Shown: positions 1 through 7,270, counted from the stretch's first letter. The stretch: 15,214 nucleotides of DNA from Candidatus Dadabacteria bacterium RIFCSPHIGHO2_12_FULL_53_21 (GCA_001775255.1 MFCJ01000122.1:1-15214); one strand, 5' to 3'. Notes: generated from the sequence alone by a model not told the origin. Translations and numbers: made by a program.

Positions 1-184
1 TTTTTCCAGTTTTATTAAGGACGGACCGCAAGATATTACCGAATCACTCATTACCGTGCAAGGAGCGCATGGAATTCAGCGCCAATATTAAATGTATTAA
101 AGGGCTAAAGGTTTCAAGAGGACAAAATATCCGTTGTCCGGACGAGGAGGATCCGTCAAACGAGTAAACGGCGAAAAGCCCGAT
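1..184. other. Window edge, no confident gene
   Basis: Two plus-strand frames are open from the window edge: one ends at a TAA at 89-91 and one at a TAA at 165-167. Either could be the last residues of a gene that starts outside the window. Neither short translation looks like a known family and they cannot both be real. No start codon with a ribosome binding site or terminator-like hairpin was seen. Confidence 0.4.
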
Positions 185-544
185 CTAAGCCTTCTTGGCG
201 TACTCGGACATACCGCTGATATCGATCACCACTACGGGCTCGCTGCCGACCACCCACGCGTCGTGCCCCGGAGGGACGTGCGATACGTCGCCCGGCCCGA
301 ATATATCCTCCGAGCCGTCATCCATTTTAACCGCCAAACGTCCGGAAACGTGATACTGAATGTGGGGGGCCTCGCAGCTCTTTGTCTTGGCTATCGGCTT
401 TACGCTTTCAGACCACTTCCAGCCCGGCTCCAGTGTTGCCCGGCCGAACGTTACCCCGGCCACCGAGACAAGCTCGAGTCTCCCCATAGGAAAGGACCGT
501 AACTCGTCAGGATTATCCAGGTTTTTCTTATCCATTTTTGCCAT
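185..544 (-). CDS. Small single-domain cupin protein
   Basis: This 119-aa protein has the size and pattern of a single-domain cupin (RmlC-like beta barrel). Cupin motif 1 is around residues 60-72 (H61, H65, then SGRLAV) and motif 2 around 83-99 (GPGD, then PPGH at 91-94). The three histidines are the likely metal ligands; the usual glutamate of motif 1 is not obvious. There is no signal peptide, so it is probably cytosolic. The start at 544 has an AAGGAG-type ribosome binding site about 10 nt upstream. A possible promoter lies at 595-623. The gene stands alone, with a large repeat-filled gap upstream. Family membership is fairly secure; the substrate or reaction cannot be read from the sequence. 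Confidence 0.85.
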   Translation of the reverse strand: MAKMDKKNLDNPDELRSFPMGRLELVSVAGVTFGRATLEPGWKWSESVKPIAKTKSCEAPHIQYHVSGRLAVKMDDGSEDIFGPGDVSHVPPGHDAWVVGSEPVVVIDISGMSEYAKKA

Positions 545-594
545 AATTCGTCATCTCCTTTAATTAAGAATGTGATTTGATGCCTCTTTCTCAG

Positions 595-623
595 ATTGTC
601 TCACATACGAGAAAAATTTGCAA
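595..623 (-). promoter_or_regulatory. Possible promoter of the cupin gene
   Basis: On the minus strand a TTGCAA box (618-623) and a GACAAT box (595-600) are separated by 17 bp. A TG one base before the -10 gives an extended -10. Each box matches the sigma-70 consensus at 4 of 6 positions. It lies about 50 bp upstream of the cupin start. Plausible but not strong. Confidence 0.35.
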
Positions 624-650
624 GATAAGTCCTTGTTTCAGGCTTGACGC

Positions 651-692
651 CCTTCGACCCTTCGACTCCGCAAAGGACGAACGGGGCGGTGT
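651..692. repeat. CCTTCGA/GGGGCGGTGT repeat, copy 1
   Basis: This 42-bp copy begins CCTTCGACCCTTCGACTCCG and ends GGACGAACGGGGCGGTGT. The same ends and order recur at 1232-1290 in the same orientation. It has the CCTTCGA unit twice in tandem at its left end. Confidence 0.8.
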
Positions 693-779
693 GTCACCGC
701 GGATATACGGGAGTATTTCGGGTGTTGGGCGTGCGGATAAGCTATGGGAGATAAACGCAATTTGTGTGTCGTGGCCGGC

Positions 780-796
780 CCCGGGTTTGACCCGGG
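780..796. repeat. Hairpin CCCGGGT-TTG-ACCCGGG
   Basis: A perfect 7-bp GC-rich stem with a 3-nt loop. It is not followed by a T run on either strand, so it does not look like an intrinsic terminator. It is better read as part of the repeat mosaic. Confidence 0.6.
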
Positions 797-824
797 AGTT
801 CGCTCCTACAATCATAAAGATGAG

Positions 825-846
825 ATCCTGAATCGGGGTTCAGGAT
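825..846. repeat. Hairpin ATCCTGAA/TTCAGGAT
   Basis: A perfect 8-bp stem with a 6-nt loop (TCGGGG). It is followed 12 bp later by a second hairpin (859-883). The pair looks like a REP-type double hairpin. Confidence 0.6.
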
Positions 847-858
847 GACAAGAAATGG

Positions 859-883
859 ATTCCCGATAAAAGCATTCGGGAAT
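859..883. repeat. Hairpin ATTCCCGA/TCGGGAAT
   Basis: A perfect 8-bp stem with a 9-nt loop, followed by GACA. This TGGATTCCCG...CGGGAATGAC layout is a familiar form of dispersed bacterial repeat, by recollection of such sequences and not by a search. Confidence 0.65.
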
Positions 884-887
884 GACA

Positions 888-954
888 GAAACGATAAGGG
901 ACACCCTCACCCAAACTATTTTGGCTTAGGCATAGTCGAGCTGGAAGTTAATTT
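888..954. repeat. Diverged direct repeat, copy A
   Basis: It shares with 1040-1102, in the same order, the blocks GAAACGATAA, ACCCT-ACCC, ATTTTGG, GAG and GAAGTTAATT. The DNA between the blocks has diverged. Confidence 0.65.
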
Positions 955-1039
955 GCATCGATGACTTTGTTGGGAGAGCGACCAGTTGCGCGCTTGCTTG
1001 CAACTGTTCCCCCTCAAGGGAGAGGGAAATTAAAAAAAT

Positions 1040-1102
1040 GAAACGATAAATCCACCCTAACCCTTATTTTGGATATACCAACATTGAGTCCGAAGTTAAT
1101 TC
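1040..1102. repeat. Diverged direct repeat, copy B
   Basis: Second copy of the unit at 888-954, in the same orientation and with the same block order, a few bases shorter. The two copies start about 150 bp apart. Confidence 0.65.
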
Positions 1103-1178
1103 CCTTCTGTGCTCATTGGAGTAGGGTGACCTAATGCTCACTCGCTCGCATTCGTTCTTTACGAAAGGAGGGAATCAA
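1096..1178. repeat. Segment bounded by 13-bp inverted repeats
   Basis: TTAATTCCCTTCT (1096-1108) and AGGAGGGAATCAA (1166-1178) are inverted copies matching at 11 of 13 positions. They enclose about 57 bp, including a small TTCGT/ACGAA hairpin (1151-1165). The layout resembles a miniature element without coding capacity. No target-site duplication was confirmed. Confidence 0.45.
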
Positions 1179-1231
1179 TATGTAATACCAAGAATAGATT
1201 TCTCTCCGGGTTCGAAATGACAATATACCGT

Positions 1232-1290
1232 CCTTCGATCCTTCGACTCCGCTCAGGACAGGCTCCTGCTCAGGACGAACGGGGCGGTGT
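1232..1290. repeat. CCTTCGA/GGGGCGGTGT repeat, copy 2
   Basis: A longer copy (59 bp) of the element at 651-692. The extra length comes from a 17-bp internal duplication: GCTCAGGAC occurs at 1251-1259 and again at 1268-1276. The duplicated part contains a CAGGA/TCCTG stem. Confidence 0.8.
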
Positions 1291-1321
1291 TCGGTGGCGG
1301 CTGGGGCAAAAGGATATTGTT

Positions 1322-2695
1322 CTACTTTTTTAGAAATTCCCCGACTTCGAGCAATATGAATTCATTATCGTCATTCTTTCCCAGAGTCCGCCCCGAGGAA
1401 AATCCGAAATTGTTATCGTTTAAAACAACTATGTGAGTCGGGTCGTATACATCAACGCCTTCGGTCGTTTCAAAAGGGAAAGTGAACACGGGCCCCTTGA
1501 CTCCGAGCCGCGAGACGCCGTCCGGGTCTTTTATGTCGAGCAGGTCGATATAAGCGGCCTTCTTAACGAATCCGTCCTTGTCCACGCCGCCCATATCGAT
1601 CTTATATATCCGCTTGAACCTTGCCGGGTCATCGAAACAATTCCCCGCCGCCGCTTCTTTCTTGTCATCATTACACGCAAGCGAAGCATCGCCCTCACCG
1701 GGGTCCCGTTCTACAACAAGCCCCTTGGTCTCGTTTATGAGATTAAAATCAGTGACGGAATGATTCTTATCTTCGAGAGCGTATTTAAATGAACGCCCGG
1801 TAAAGCCGCCCTTCTCAATATCGAACTCGTAAATCCTGACGTAACTTACCCCGTCCCGGTTCTCGAACGATTTGGTCTCTTCGACCCACAAAGGCGCTTC
1901 CACTATCGGGTACAGGTATTTCCCGTCCGGGGAAACGGCCATGCTCTCAAAACCGCGCGACTTCTTCACATCGAACGTCACCGGGCCGGGTACGGGAAGT
2001 GACTGGAACGTGTAGTGATCGGGAGACCTGAGTGTTTTACCGTTAATACTAAGCTCCCGGAACCCGGTCAGCTTTCCGTCCATGTCGGTGCGAATGATAT
2101 ACGGCCCGAACTCGTCCCCTATGAACACCGAATCCCCGACGACCTGTATAGACTCGGGATCGATGTCGGCCCCGGTGAGATAACGCTTATCCGTCGCCTC
2201 ATTCGTAATGCGGAACGGTATAATCCGGTCAGGGTCATGTAAGTAGATCGTTTTTATAAGCTTTACCTCGCCCCTGTCCCAGTCGAACTTGATACGGTGG
2301 AACATAAGGACCGCATCGGGCGAGTTTTTGGCAGTGCCGAAGCCGTTGTCGGTGACTATTACAGCGGTCCCGTCCTTTAACATCCTGATGCCGGAAAAAC
2401 CCTGAAAGGGCTGACCTTCGACCGGCAGATAGACGTCCTTCACACGGGGCTTATTACGGTCCTTCCCCGATATTACTCCCACATCGTCCCTCCGCTTCGC
2501 GTCGGGATGAGTGTATTTTCCGCTAGTCTGTAAATGCCCGGGAACGTCCCCGGGCGGGGTCAATATAGACATTAAGGGGACGACCGCGTGACCCGAAAGC
2601 ACGGCATCTGATTTCTCCTGTCCCGATGCAAGAGATGCGAAATACAGGGTGATTATCAATGGTATTAATAGGGAGAGAGGCGTTCGCTTTCTCAT
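1322..2695 (-). CDS. Exported phytase-like (esterase-like) protein
   Basis: This 457-aa protein starts with a clear Sec signal peptide: basic residues at 2-4, a hydrophobic stretch at about 8-24 and a likely cut near ASG-Q at 24-26. The mature part resembles the 'esterase-like activity of phytase' family (Pfam Phytase-like). Typical segments are FSGIRMLKDGT followed by VTDNGFG near residues 100-120, GADIDPESI near 175-183, GDEFGPY near 193-199 and GFESMAVSPDGKYLY near 248-262. Late in the protein TEGVDV is followed by a VLNDNNFG segment. These recur in the family's propeller-like repeats. It is expected to act in the periplasm or outside the cell, possibly on phosphate esters, but the family's activity is poorly defined. 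No strong ribosome binding site precedes the ATG; the signal peptide supports this start. Confidence 0.85.
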   Translation of the reverse strand: MRKRTPLSLLIPLIITLYFASLASGQEKSDAVLSGHAVVPLMSILTPPGDVPGHLQTSGKYTHPDAKRRDDVGVISGKDRNKPRVKDVYLPVEGQPFQGFSGIRMLKDGTAVIVTDNGFGTAKNSPDAVLMFHRIKFDWDRGEVKLIKTIYLHDPDRIIPFRITNEATDKRYLTGADIDPESIQVVGDSVFIGDEFGPYIIRTDMDGKLTGFRELSINGKTLRSPDHYTFQSLPVPGPVTFDVKKSRGFESMAVSPDGKYLYPIVEAPLWVEETKSFENRDGVSYVRIYEFDIEKGGFTGRSFKYALEDKNHSVTDFNLINETKGLVVERDPGEGDASLACNDDKKEAAAGNCFDDPARFKRIYKIDMGGVDKDGFVKKAAYIDLLDIKDPDGVSRLGVKGPVFTFPFETTEGVDVYDPTHIVVLNDNNFGFSSGRTLGKNDDNEFILLEVGEFLKK

Positions 2696-2773
2696 TCACG
2701 ATAAAAATACTTTAATTGAGGATGTATTTCCAGAAGCCGCCGGAATACTGAATTTTGCTCAATCGTGACTTTA

Positions 2774-3373
2774 TCAGAGGAGCTTCGCGAGGTCCTGGTC
2801 AGAGAGCTCTATGGGCTCGACAGCCTCGTTGATGTTCTTTCTGAAATTGGAGAGGCTCTCCCCCAGGAGATAGCATGTGAGGAGGGACCTTATATGCTTG
2901 TGCATTATGACGAGCACCTTTTCGCCGGGATATTTGAGCGCGATCTCACGGATGGTCTTCCTGATGCGCGCCTGGACTTCTTCCAGTGTTTCGGGCCCGT
3001 TCGGTATCGGTATACTCGTATCCCCATCGATAAACCACCGCTTGAACTTCCCGGACGTGTCGCTCAATAAATCTTCGTACTTCTGCCCGTTCCACTCCCC
3101 GTGGTCGAGCTCCCTCAAATCCTGATGAACGTCGAGCGGTATTTTCAGATTGTCCGCATAGTACTGCGAGGTCTCCCGGGCTCGCTTTAGCGGGCTCGAC
3201 ACGATCCTGTCGAATTCGTACTTTTCAACTATCGGCAGCGTGTCTTTCGCCTCCGCCCAGCCGACGCCGCAAAGCGGCAGATCGGTAGTCCCGATGAGTC
3301 TGCCTTCGAGGTTCCACTCCGTCTTGCAGTGGCGCCCGAGGTATATCTTCGCTGTTTTCCGAGCTTCGTTCAT
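2774..3373 (-). CDS. Histidine phosphatase family protein
   Basis: A 199-aa protein of the histidine phosphatase (phosphoglycerate mutase-like) superfamily. The catalytic set is visible: R14-H15 in LGRHCKTEWN, R64 in SSPLKRAR, E88 in LRELDHG and the second histidine H158 in VIMHKH. Members of this branch remove phosphate from small molecules through a phosphohistidine intermediate. Two positions are unusual: the normally invariant glycine of RHG is C16 and the usual SHG is MHK (157-159). All charged catalytic residues remain, so the enzyme may still work, perhaps on an atypical substrate. No signal peptide is present, so it is likely cytosolic. No clear ribosome binding site was found. Substrate unknown. 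Confidence 0.88.
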   Translation of the reverse strand: MNEARKTAKIYLGRHCKTEWNLEGRLIGTTDLPLCGVGWAEAKDTLPIVEKYEFDRIVSSPLKRARETSQYYADNLKIPLDVHQDLRELDHGEWNGQKYEDLLSDTSGKFKRWFIDGDTSIPIPNGPETLEEVQARIRKTIREIALKYPGEKVLVIMHKHIRSLLTCYLLGESLSNFRKNINEAVEPIELSDQDLAKLL

Positions 3374-3470
3374 TATGAATTTACCGATGACTTTAAGATG
3401 CGGTTTCTAGTACGAGTTCCTCTAAATCAGGCAACAATATACCAAAGGAGGCGTAATTGGCAATATCGGT

Positions 3471-5159
3471 TTAATTAACAGAGCCCGCCGCCTTCCCAAG
3501 CCCGCGCTCCTCCATCTCCGCCTTAAGGCTCGTTCTCCTGAGCTCAGGCAGGTGTTTCCCCCCGAGTATTACATGCCCCTCCAGCACGCCTTCTCTCAGC
3601 CTCTTCACGAGATAGTCCCTGTCGAGCCCGAGTATATTGACGCCGTGGTCAGCTTCCACGAGACAGAGCATCTTGATGCTATCCCCGTTCCGGTTGGCGA
3701 TTTCATAAATCGCGGAAAAATTCAGCAGCGCCGCTTCGACAGTTCCGCACGGGAGCGACGGATTCGTTGCCCCTGCGAAATATTCGCTCTGTCCGAACCA
3801 GGCAGGGTCCGGATATCCGTGGAAGTGCAGTATAGGGAGACCGTTCTTTATCAGCTCGGGCGTGTAGAGCGCGGCGGCTATGGCCTGCGCGAGGATCACG
3901 TACGTGTCGAACGACGGCCTGATATCCCGCCTGTGGAGGTCTACGCCCCTCGGGGTTTCGAGATTGAGCTTCCCCTTTATGAGGCCGATCCTTACAATGT
4001 CAGTATTGGGATCGAGGTTGGTCTTGTTGCTCCCCGAGCGGGAGGTCACTACCCAAATATCGGGCACCTGCTGATATATCACCTTACCTCTAATTTCCGT
4101 TTTAACGTACCACCTGCCCTCTTTATTCTCTCTGACCTTATCGTCGTTAACGCTCTCGACTTTGGTAAATGTGTCCCACTCCTCTTTCGTTACCGTAACC
4201 GGGCCTTCGTACCTGGGCGCTTCGGCGATAGCGATGAACCCGTAGGAAACGCCCGTCCTCCCTTCCATTATCTTTTCAACTACGTCCCTGTGGGAAACCC
4301 TCGTAATCTTTTCGCTGAACTTCGAGCCCTCGGGGAATAGCGACGTCGACTCCACGAGCCTCCCCAGGTCGGCGAGCTGCTTGGGGAAAACGGAATGCGA
4401 GGGATCGTACTCCCCCTTCTTGAACCTCGTAAGCACGGGGGGTTTTATCGGCGCGTATATCTTCGGTATGAGTGAATTGAGGACGAACTCGTCGAGCTCG
4501 TCGTTCCGGTATATGGAGTCCGAGAGGTTCATGTTGACGAGCGAGAACCTGTCGGGCTCGATACCCATGACGATCTCGGACATCGTGGTGATGAGGTTCT
4601 TAAGCCCGATCGCTATCTTCCTGTCGTATGTAGTGCCCTTGTCGGCAAACTCGGGCTCGAGCGGCATGAGGGTGATTATCTGCGTATTGAACGGGTCCTG
4701 CACGTATCTTGCCGTAAAGTCGTCGGCCCATCCGCTTATCTTGAGTATTTCCATTACCGATCTCTCGGGCTTCCTGGTGCGGAGGTAAATTTTCTCGGCG
4801 AGCGCGCTAAATAATTTACGGGTAAGCGAATACTCCCTTTTTACGTCCACTACCGCATGGATGCTGCTGCTGACCTTCCTCGTGCGCAGTATCTTCGATA
4901 CGATCCCCGGCGGAACCTCCGCGGCATCGTCCCAGGGTATTAACTGGACGCCGTTCTCTTTCAGCTTCTGTTCGAGTTTGTCCCTGAAGCGTATGACTAT
5001 CTGGTTTCCGAAATCTTTCGGCAGCGGCCTGAACGTCACCCTTACCCTTTTTGCCATTTCTGAAGGCATCCTGGGGTTGACGAGCTCTTTCTGAGGGGGC
5101 ATTCCCGCAAGGCTTATTATAGTGCTGAGCTCAAGATCGGCTAATTTATGAATATCCAT
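3471..5159 (-). CDS. Large conserved-looking protein of unknown function
   Basis: I do not recognise this protein. From the start at 5159 it has 562 aa. There is no signal peptide, no membrane segment and no obvious nucleotide-binding motif. Dense, ordered-looking regions include HFHGYPDPAWFGQ followed by a glycine/proline-rich stretch (roughly residues 444-470) and VEADHGVNILGLD (about 495-507). Their histidines and acids could bind a metal or cofactor, but this is a guess. The frame stays open to 5213 (TTG), with an ATG at 5207. I prefer 5159 because GGGAG lies 5 nt upstream. A strong promoter with an internal palindrome lies at 5308-5336, so the gene is probably regulated and transcribed alone. 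A long plus-strand open frame at 3552-4340 is its shadow. Confidence 0.8.
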   Translation of the reverse strand: MDIHKLADLELSTIISLAGMPPQKELVNPRMPSEMAKRVRVTFRPLPKDFGNQIVIRFRDKLEQKLKENGVQLIPWDDAAEVPPGIVSKILRTRKVSSSIHAVVDVKREYSLTRKLFSALAEKIYLRTRKPERSVMEILKISGWADDFTARYVQDPFNTQIITLMPLEPEFADKGTTYDRKIAIGLKNLITTMSEIVMGIEPDRFSLVNMNLSDSIYRNDELDEFVLNSLIPKIYAPIKPPVLTRFKKGEYDPSHSVFPKQLADLGRLVESTSLFPEGSKFSEKITRVSHRDVVEKIMEGRTGVSYGFIAIAEAPRYEGPVTVTKEEWDTFTKVESVNDDKVRENKEGRWYVKTEIRGKVIYQQVPDIWVVTSRSGSNKTNLDPNTDIVRIGLIKGKLNLETPRGVDLHRRDIRPSFDTYVILAQAIAAALYTPELIKNGLPILHFHGYPDPAWFGQSEYFAGATNPSLPCGTVEAALLNFSAIYEIANRNGDSIKMLCLVEADHGVNILGLDRDYLVKRLREGVLEGHVILGGKHLPELRRTSLKAEMEERGLGKAAGSVN

Positions 5160-5307
5160 TTTCTCTCCCGCTTCCGATACTCCCGTTCCCGCGGCGTCCC
5201 TGTCCATGCGCAAATCCCCGTATATCTTCAGAAGGTCGCAGATTCAAATCGAGTATATGTATATTTGTTTCGTAATATTTTAATGAACCCTGCCAGACAG
5301 CTCATCA

Positions 5308-5336
5308 ATTATAGTCTATCGGCGATAGTTACTCAA
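5308..5336 (-). promoter_or_regulatory. Promoter with operator-like palindrome in spacer
   Basis: Read on the minus strand, TTGAGT (5331-5336) and TATAAT (5308-5313) are exactly 17 bp apart. Transcription would start near 5301 and run into the unknown 562-aa gene, giving a leader of about 140 nt. The perfect palindrome CTATCG-G-CGATAG (5316-5328) is centred at 5322, the exact centre of the spacer. A second inverted repeat, AACCCTG (5286-5292)/CAGGGTT (5350-5356), is nearly concentric. The layout suggests a dimeric regulator bound over the promoter. The promoter call is good; the operator call is an inference. Confidence 0.65.
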
Positions 5337-5412
5337 TAAATGGTTCGGACAGGGTTAATTATAGACGAGAATACGCATATGACAATCTCTAACTCCGGTT
5401 GGGGAGATAACC

Positions 5413-6135
5413 CTATGCGGACACATGCCCCTTCTCACGGTCGAGTACTTCTTCCATTTGCGATCTCACCATACGCATCAATTCCTCCCTGCCTTCCCTC
5501 CCGGGAGGGAGGCTCGCTACGTCGATCGGAGGGAGTATCCTGATCTTCATCATGCCAGGCCTAAGCACCTTCGAGTCCCTGGGCATTATATCGAGACCGC
5601 CCGTAATGACCATCGGCACTACAGGGACGCCTGCCAGCATGGCGATAAAGAATCCACCCTTCTGGAAGGGGAGGAGTTTCCCTTCAGTACCCCTTGTGCC
5701 TTCGGGAGCGATCATGACCGAGGGTCCCTGCCGTATTTTACTCACGATCTTCTTGACTTCTTTCGTATCCCTCCCAGAGCCGTCCCTGGCGACGAAATAG
5801 TGACCGGCTATCTTCGCGACCCAGCCGATGAAGGGCATGCCGCCTACTTCCTTCTTCATCACCGCCTTCCAGTCAATCGGAAGGGCGGCCATGTACGCGA
5901 ATATATCGAATACGCTTTGATGGTTGTACATTATAATGGACGGCTCGCCGGGAATATTCCCGAGCCCTTCGACGTCGAGTTTCACCCCCGCAGTAAACAG
6001 GATCATGCGCGCCCACGGCCTCACCGCGTATTTAACTACCGCGCGTGGGGAAATGAAGGCCAGAACGACACCGTAAATCCCGAAGAACACAGTGTAAATG
6101 ATAAAAGTAAACCAGCAGACGATTGTTCTCAGCAT
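5413..6135 (-). CDS. plsC: PlsC-type 1-acylglycerol-3-phosphate acyltransferase
   Basis: This 240-aa protein has the acyltransferase signature set. NHQSVFD contains the HX4D catalytic pair H72/D77, VARDGSGRD is at about 115-123, PEGTRG (144-149) contains the EGTR motif, and VPVVPMVITG follows. A hydrophobic N-terminal segment (about 5-29) anchors it to the inner face of the cytoplasmic membrane. The family transfers an acyl group to lysophosphatidate, making phosphatidate for phospholipid synthesis. Length matches family norms. A lipid kinase gene lies 159 bp upstream on the same strand, suggesting related lipid roles. The ribosome binding site is weak and the start was taken as the first ATG. 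Some PlsC-like proteins acylate other lipids, so the exact substrate is not certain. Confidence 0.9.
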   Translation of the reverse strand: MLRTIVCWFTFIIYTVFFGIYGVVLAFISPRAVVKYAVRPWARMILFTAGVKLDVEGLGNIPGEPSIIMYNHQSVFDIFAYMAALPIDWKAVMKKEVGGMPFIGWVAKIAGHYFVARDGSGRDTKEVKKIVSKIRQGPSVMIAPEGTRGTEGKLLPFQKGGFFIAMLAGVPVVPMVITGGLDIMPRDSKVLRPGMMKIRILPPIDVASLPPGREGREELMRMVRSQMEEVLDREKGHVSA

Positions 6136-6175
6136 AAACGCTCAACTACGGATGGTGTCCGATAACCCCCCTCAA

Positions 6176-6207
6176 TTTATATTCATGCGCAGGCCCGTAT
6201 CTGTCAA
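6176..6207 (-). promoter_or_regulatory. Weak candidate promoter of plsC
   Basis: A perfect TTGACA box on the minus strand (6202-6207) precedes TATAAA (6176-6181), but the spacer is 20 bp, longer than usual. With a 17-bp spacer the -10 would be GAATAT, a poor match. It lies in the only gap upstream of plsC. Low confidence. Confidence 0.25.
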
Positions 6208-6294
6208 GGACTCAGGCAGCGCAAATCGAGCAGGAGCAGATTAAATCCTCCCCCTCCCCCCAAACCCGGATCCTGTTAATTTTTCAATATCCGC

Positions 6295-7188
6295 CTATAA
6301 CCGCTCAGACGACATTATTCTTAATGCCTTCGGTACGACCTCTATCCTGTGAGCGCCCGGATCGATATAAAACGGCTCCCCGTCCATATGAGCCGGCTGC
6401 CGCCGCTCGACCGTGATCTCCATCGCCGTGCCGGTCCTCAATTCCACCCCGGCCAGACCCGAATGGGTTCCACCCAGCACTTTAGGTATCTTCACTAGTC
6501 TCTCGATCGGGCTCATATCCTTTATAATATGAAAGTCCAGGAGCCCGTCGTCCACCCTGGCCCACGGCGCGAGCCTGAACTTGCCGCCCTGATATATCCC
6601 GTTCGATGCGCCGGCCAGAAGAAGCCTGCCCGAGAACTTCCAGTCCCCGATAGCGATCTCCGCCAGGAAGCCCTCGAATGAAAAGGCCTCCTGAACCGCA
6701 CCCAGTATGTACCCCAGCTGTCCGCGGAAATGCTTGAGCTTCTTGAAGCGGTGCGAAACGGCTCCGTCGAGACCTATGCCGAGACCGTTAATAAAGTAGG
6801 CGTCCCCGAGCTTCCCCACGTCGACCGGGCGCACGCGTCCTGAAAACAGGGTTTCGAGGGCCTCTCCCGTTTCAAGCGGGATACCGGCCGATTTAGGAAA
6901 GTCGTTACCGCTGCCCGAAGGGATAGCGCCGAATATTATCGAAGACCCGAGGATGCCGTTCACCACCTCGTGGGAGGTCCCGTCCCCGCCTACGGCAACG
7001 ATATGAGTAAAGCCGCCGGAAAGTGCCTCCCTCGCGAACGATTCCGCCTCCCCCGGCCCTGAGGTGAGCCTGAATTCGAACGGTATTTTCCTGCCGTCCA
7101 GGAGGGGTTTTATAGAACCGAACAAGCCGGCCGTTCTGCCCTGTCCCGCAGCCGGGTTAACAATGAACAAGTATCGCGAGTCTTTCAA
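6295..7188 (-). CDS. YegS/DgkB-type diacylglycerol or lipid kinase
   Basis: The protein has the N-terminal kinase domain of the diacylglycerol kinase family. From the TTG start at 7188, FIVNPAAGQG lies at about residues 8-17, VGGDGT at about 66-71 and PSGSGNDF at about 90-97. The C-terminal part is the beta-rich lipid-binding half. Such enzymes phosphorylate diacylglycerol or related lipids with ATP at the membrane. The frame is open to an ATG at 7233 (312 aa), but that ATG has no ribosome binding site. The TTG has AAAGG 7 nt upstream and gives the usual family N-terminus (297 aa), so I chose it. Next to plsC it could recycle diacylglycerol to phosphatidate. Whether it uses diacylglycerol, undecaprenol or a sphingoid base is not visible. 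Confidence 0.88.
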   Translation of the reverse strand: MKDSRYLFIVNPAAGQGRTAGLFGSIKPLLDGRKIPFEFRLTSGPGEAESFAREALSGGFTHIVAVGGDGTSHEVVNGILGSSIIFGAIPSGSGNDFPKSAGIPLETGEALETLFSGRVRPVDVGKLGDAYFINGLGIGLDGAVSHRFKKLKHFRGQLGYILGAVQEAFSFEGFLAEIAIGDWKFSGRLLLAGASNGIYQGGKFRLAPWARVDDGLLDFHIIKDMSPIERLVKIPKVLGGTHSGLAGVELRTGTAMEITVERRQPAHMDGEPFYIDPGAHRIEVVPKALRIMSSERL

Positions 7189-7270
7189 ATTCCGGCCTTT
7201 CGAGTAGAATCTAAGAAGTATAAAACATAGCATTTTTCAAAATCGTTTACAAAACAAGAGGAAAGGATAC

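Larger units (their letters stand above)
545..1321. repeat. Gene-free repeat mosaic
   Basis: No supportable gene lies in these 777 bp. The stretch is a patchwork of short dispersed-repeat-like pieces. They include two copies of a CCTTCGA...GGGGCGGTGT element (651-692 and 1232-1290), two diverged direct copies of a 65-bp unit (888-954 and 1040-1102) and a 13-bp inverted-repeat-bounded segment (1096-1178). Hairpins lie at 780-796, 825-846, 859-883 and 983-1006. Pieces such as ATTCCCG...CGGGAAT and CCTTCGACTCCGCTCAGGAC resemble repeats scattered through many environmental bacterial genomes. Only copies elsewhere in this genome would prove that these pieces are dispersed. Confidence 0.75.

Noticed and set aside
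577..831. Short plus-strand open frame (84 codons) in the repeat region
   Set aside because: It reads through the CCTTCGA repeat and the CCCGGGT hairpin and lacks a convincing ribosome binding site.
780..883. Intrinsic terminators at the GC-rich hairpins
   Set aside because: None of the stems is followed by a T run on either strand, and no gene ends immediately before them.
545..1321. CRISPR array
   Set aside because: Repeats are few, unequal in length and sequence, irregularly spaced, and no cas gene is present.
3552..4340. Long plus-strand open frame (262 codons) opposite the unknown 562-aa gene
   Set aside because: It lies wholly antisense to a longer frame with coding character, promoter and ribosome binding site. 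Its translation is rich in arginine, proline and valine without motifs.
5425..6165. Plus-strand open frame (246 codons) opposite plsC
   Set aside because: It is the shadow of a gene with clear acyltransferase motifs and has low-complexity His/Arg/Pro content.
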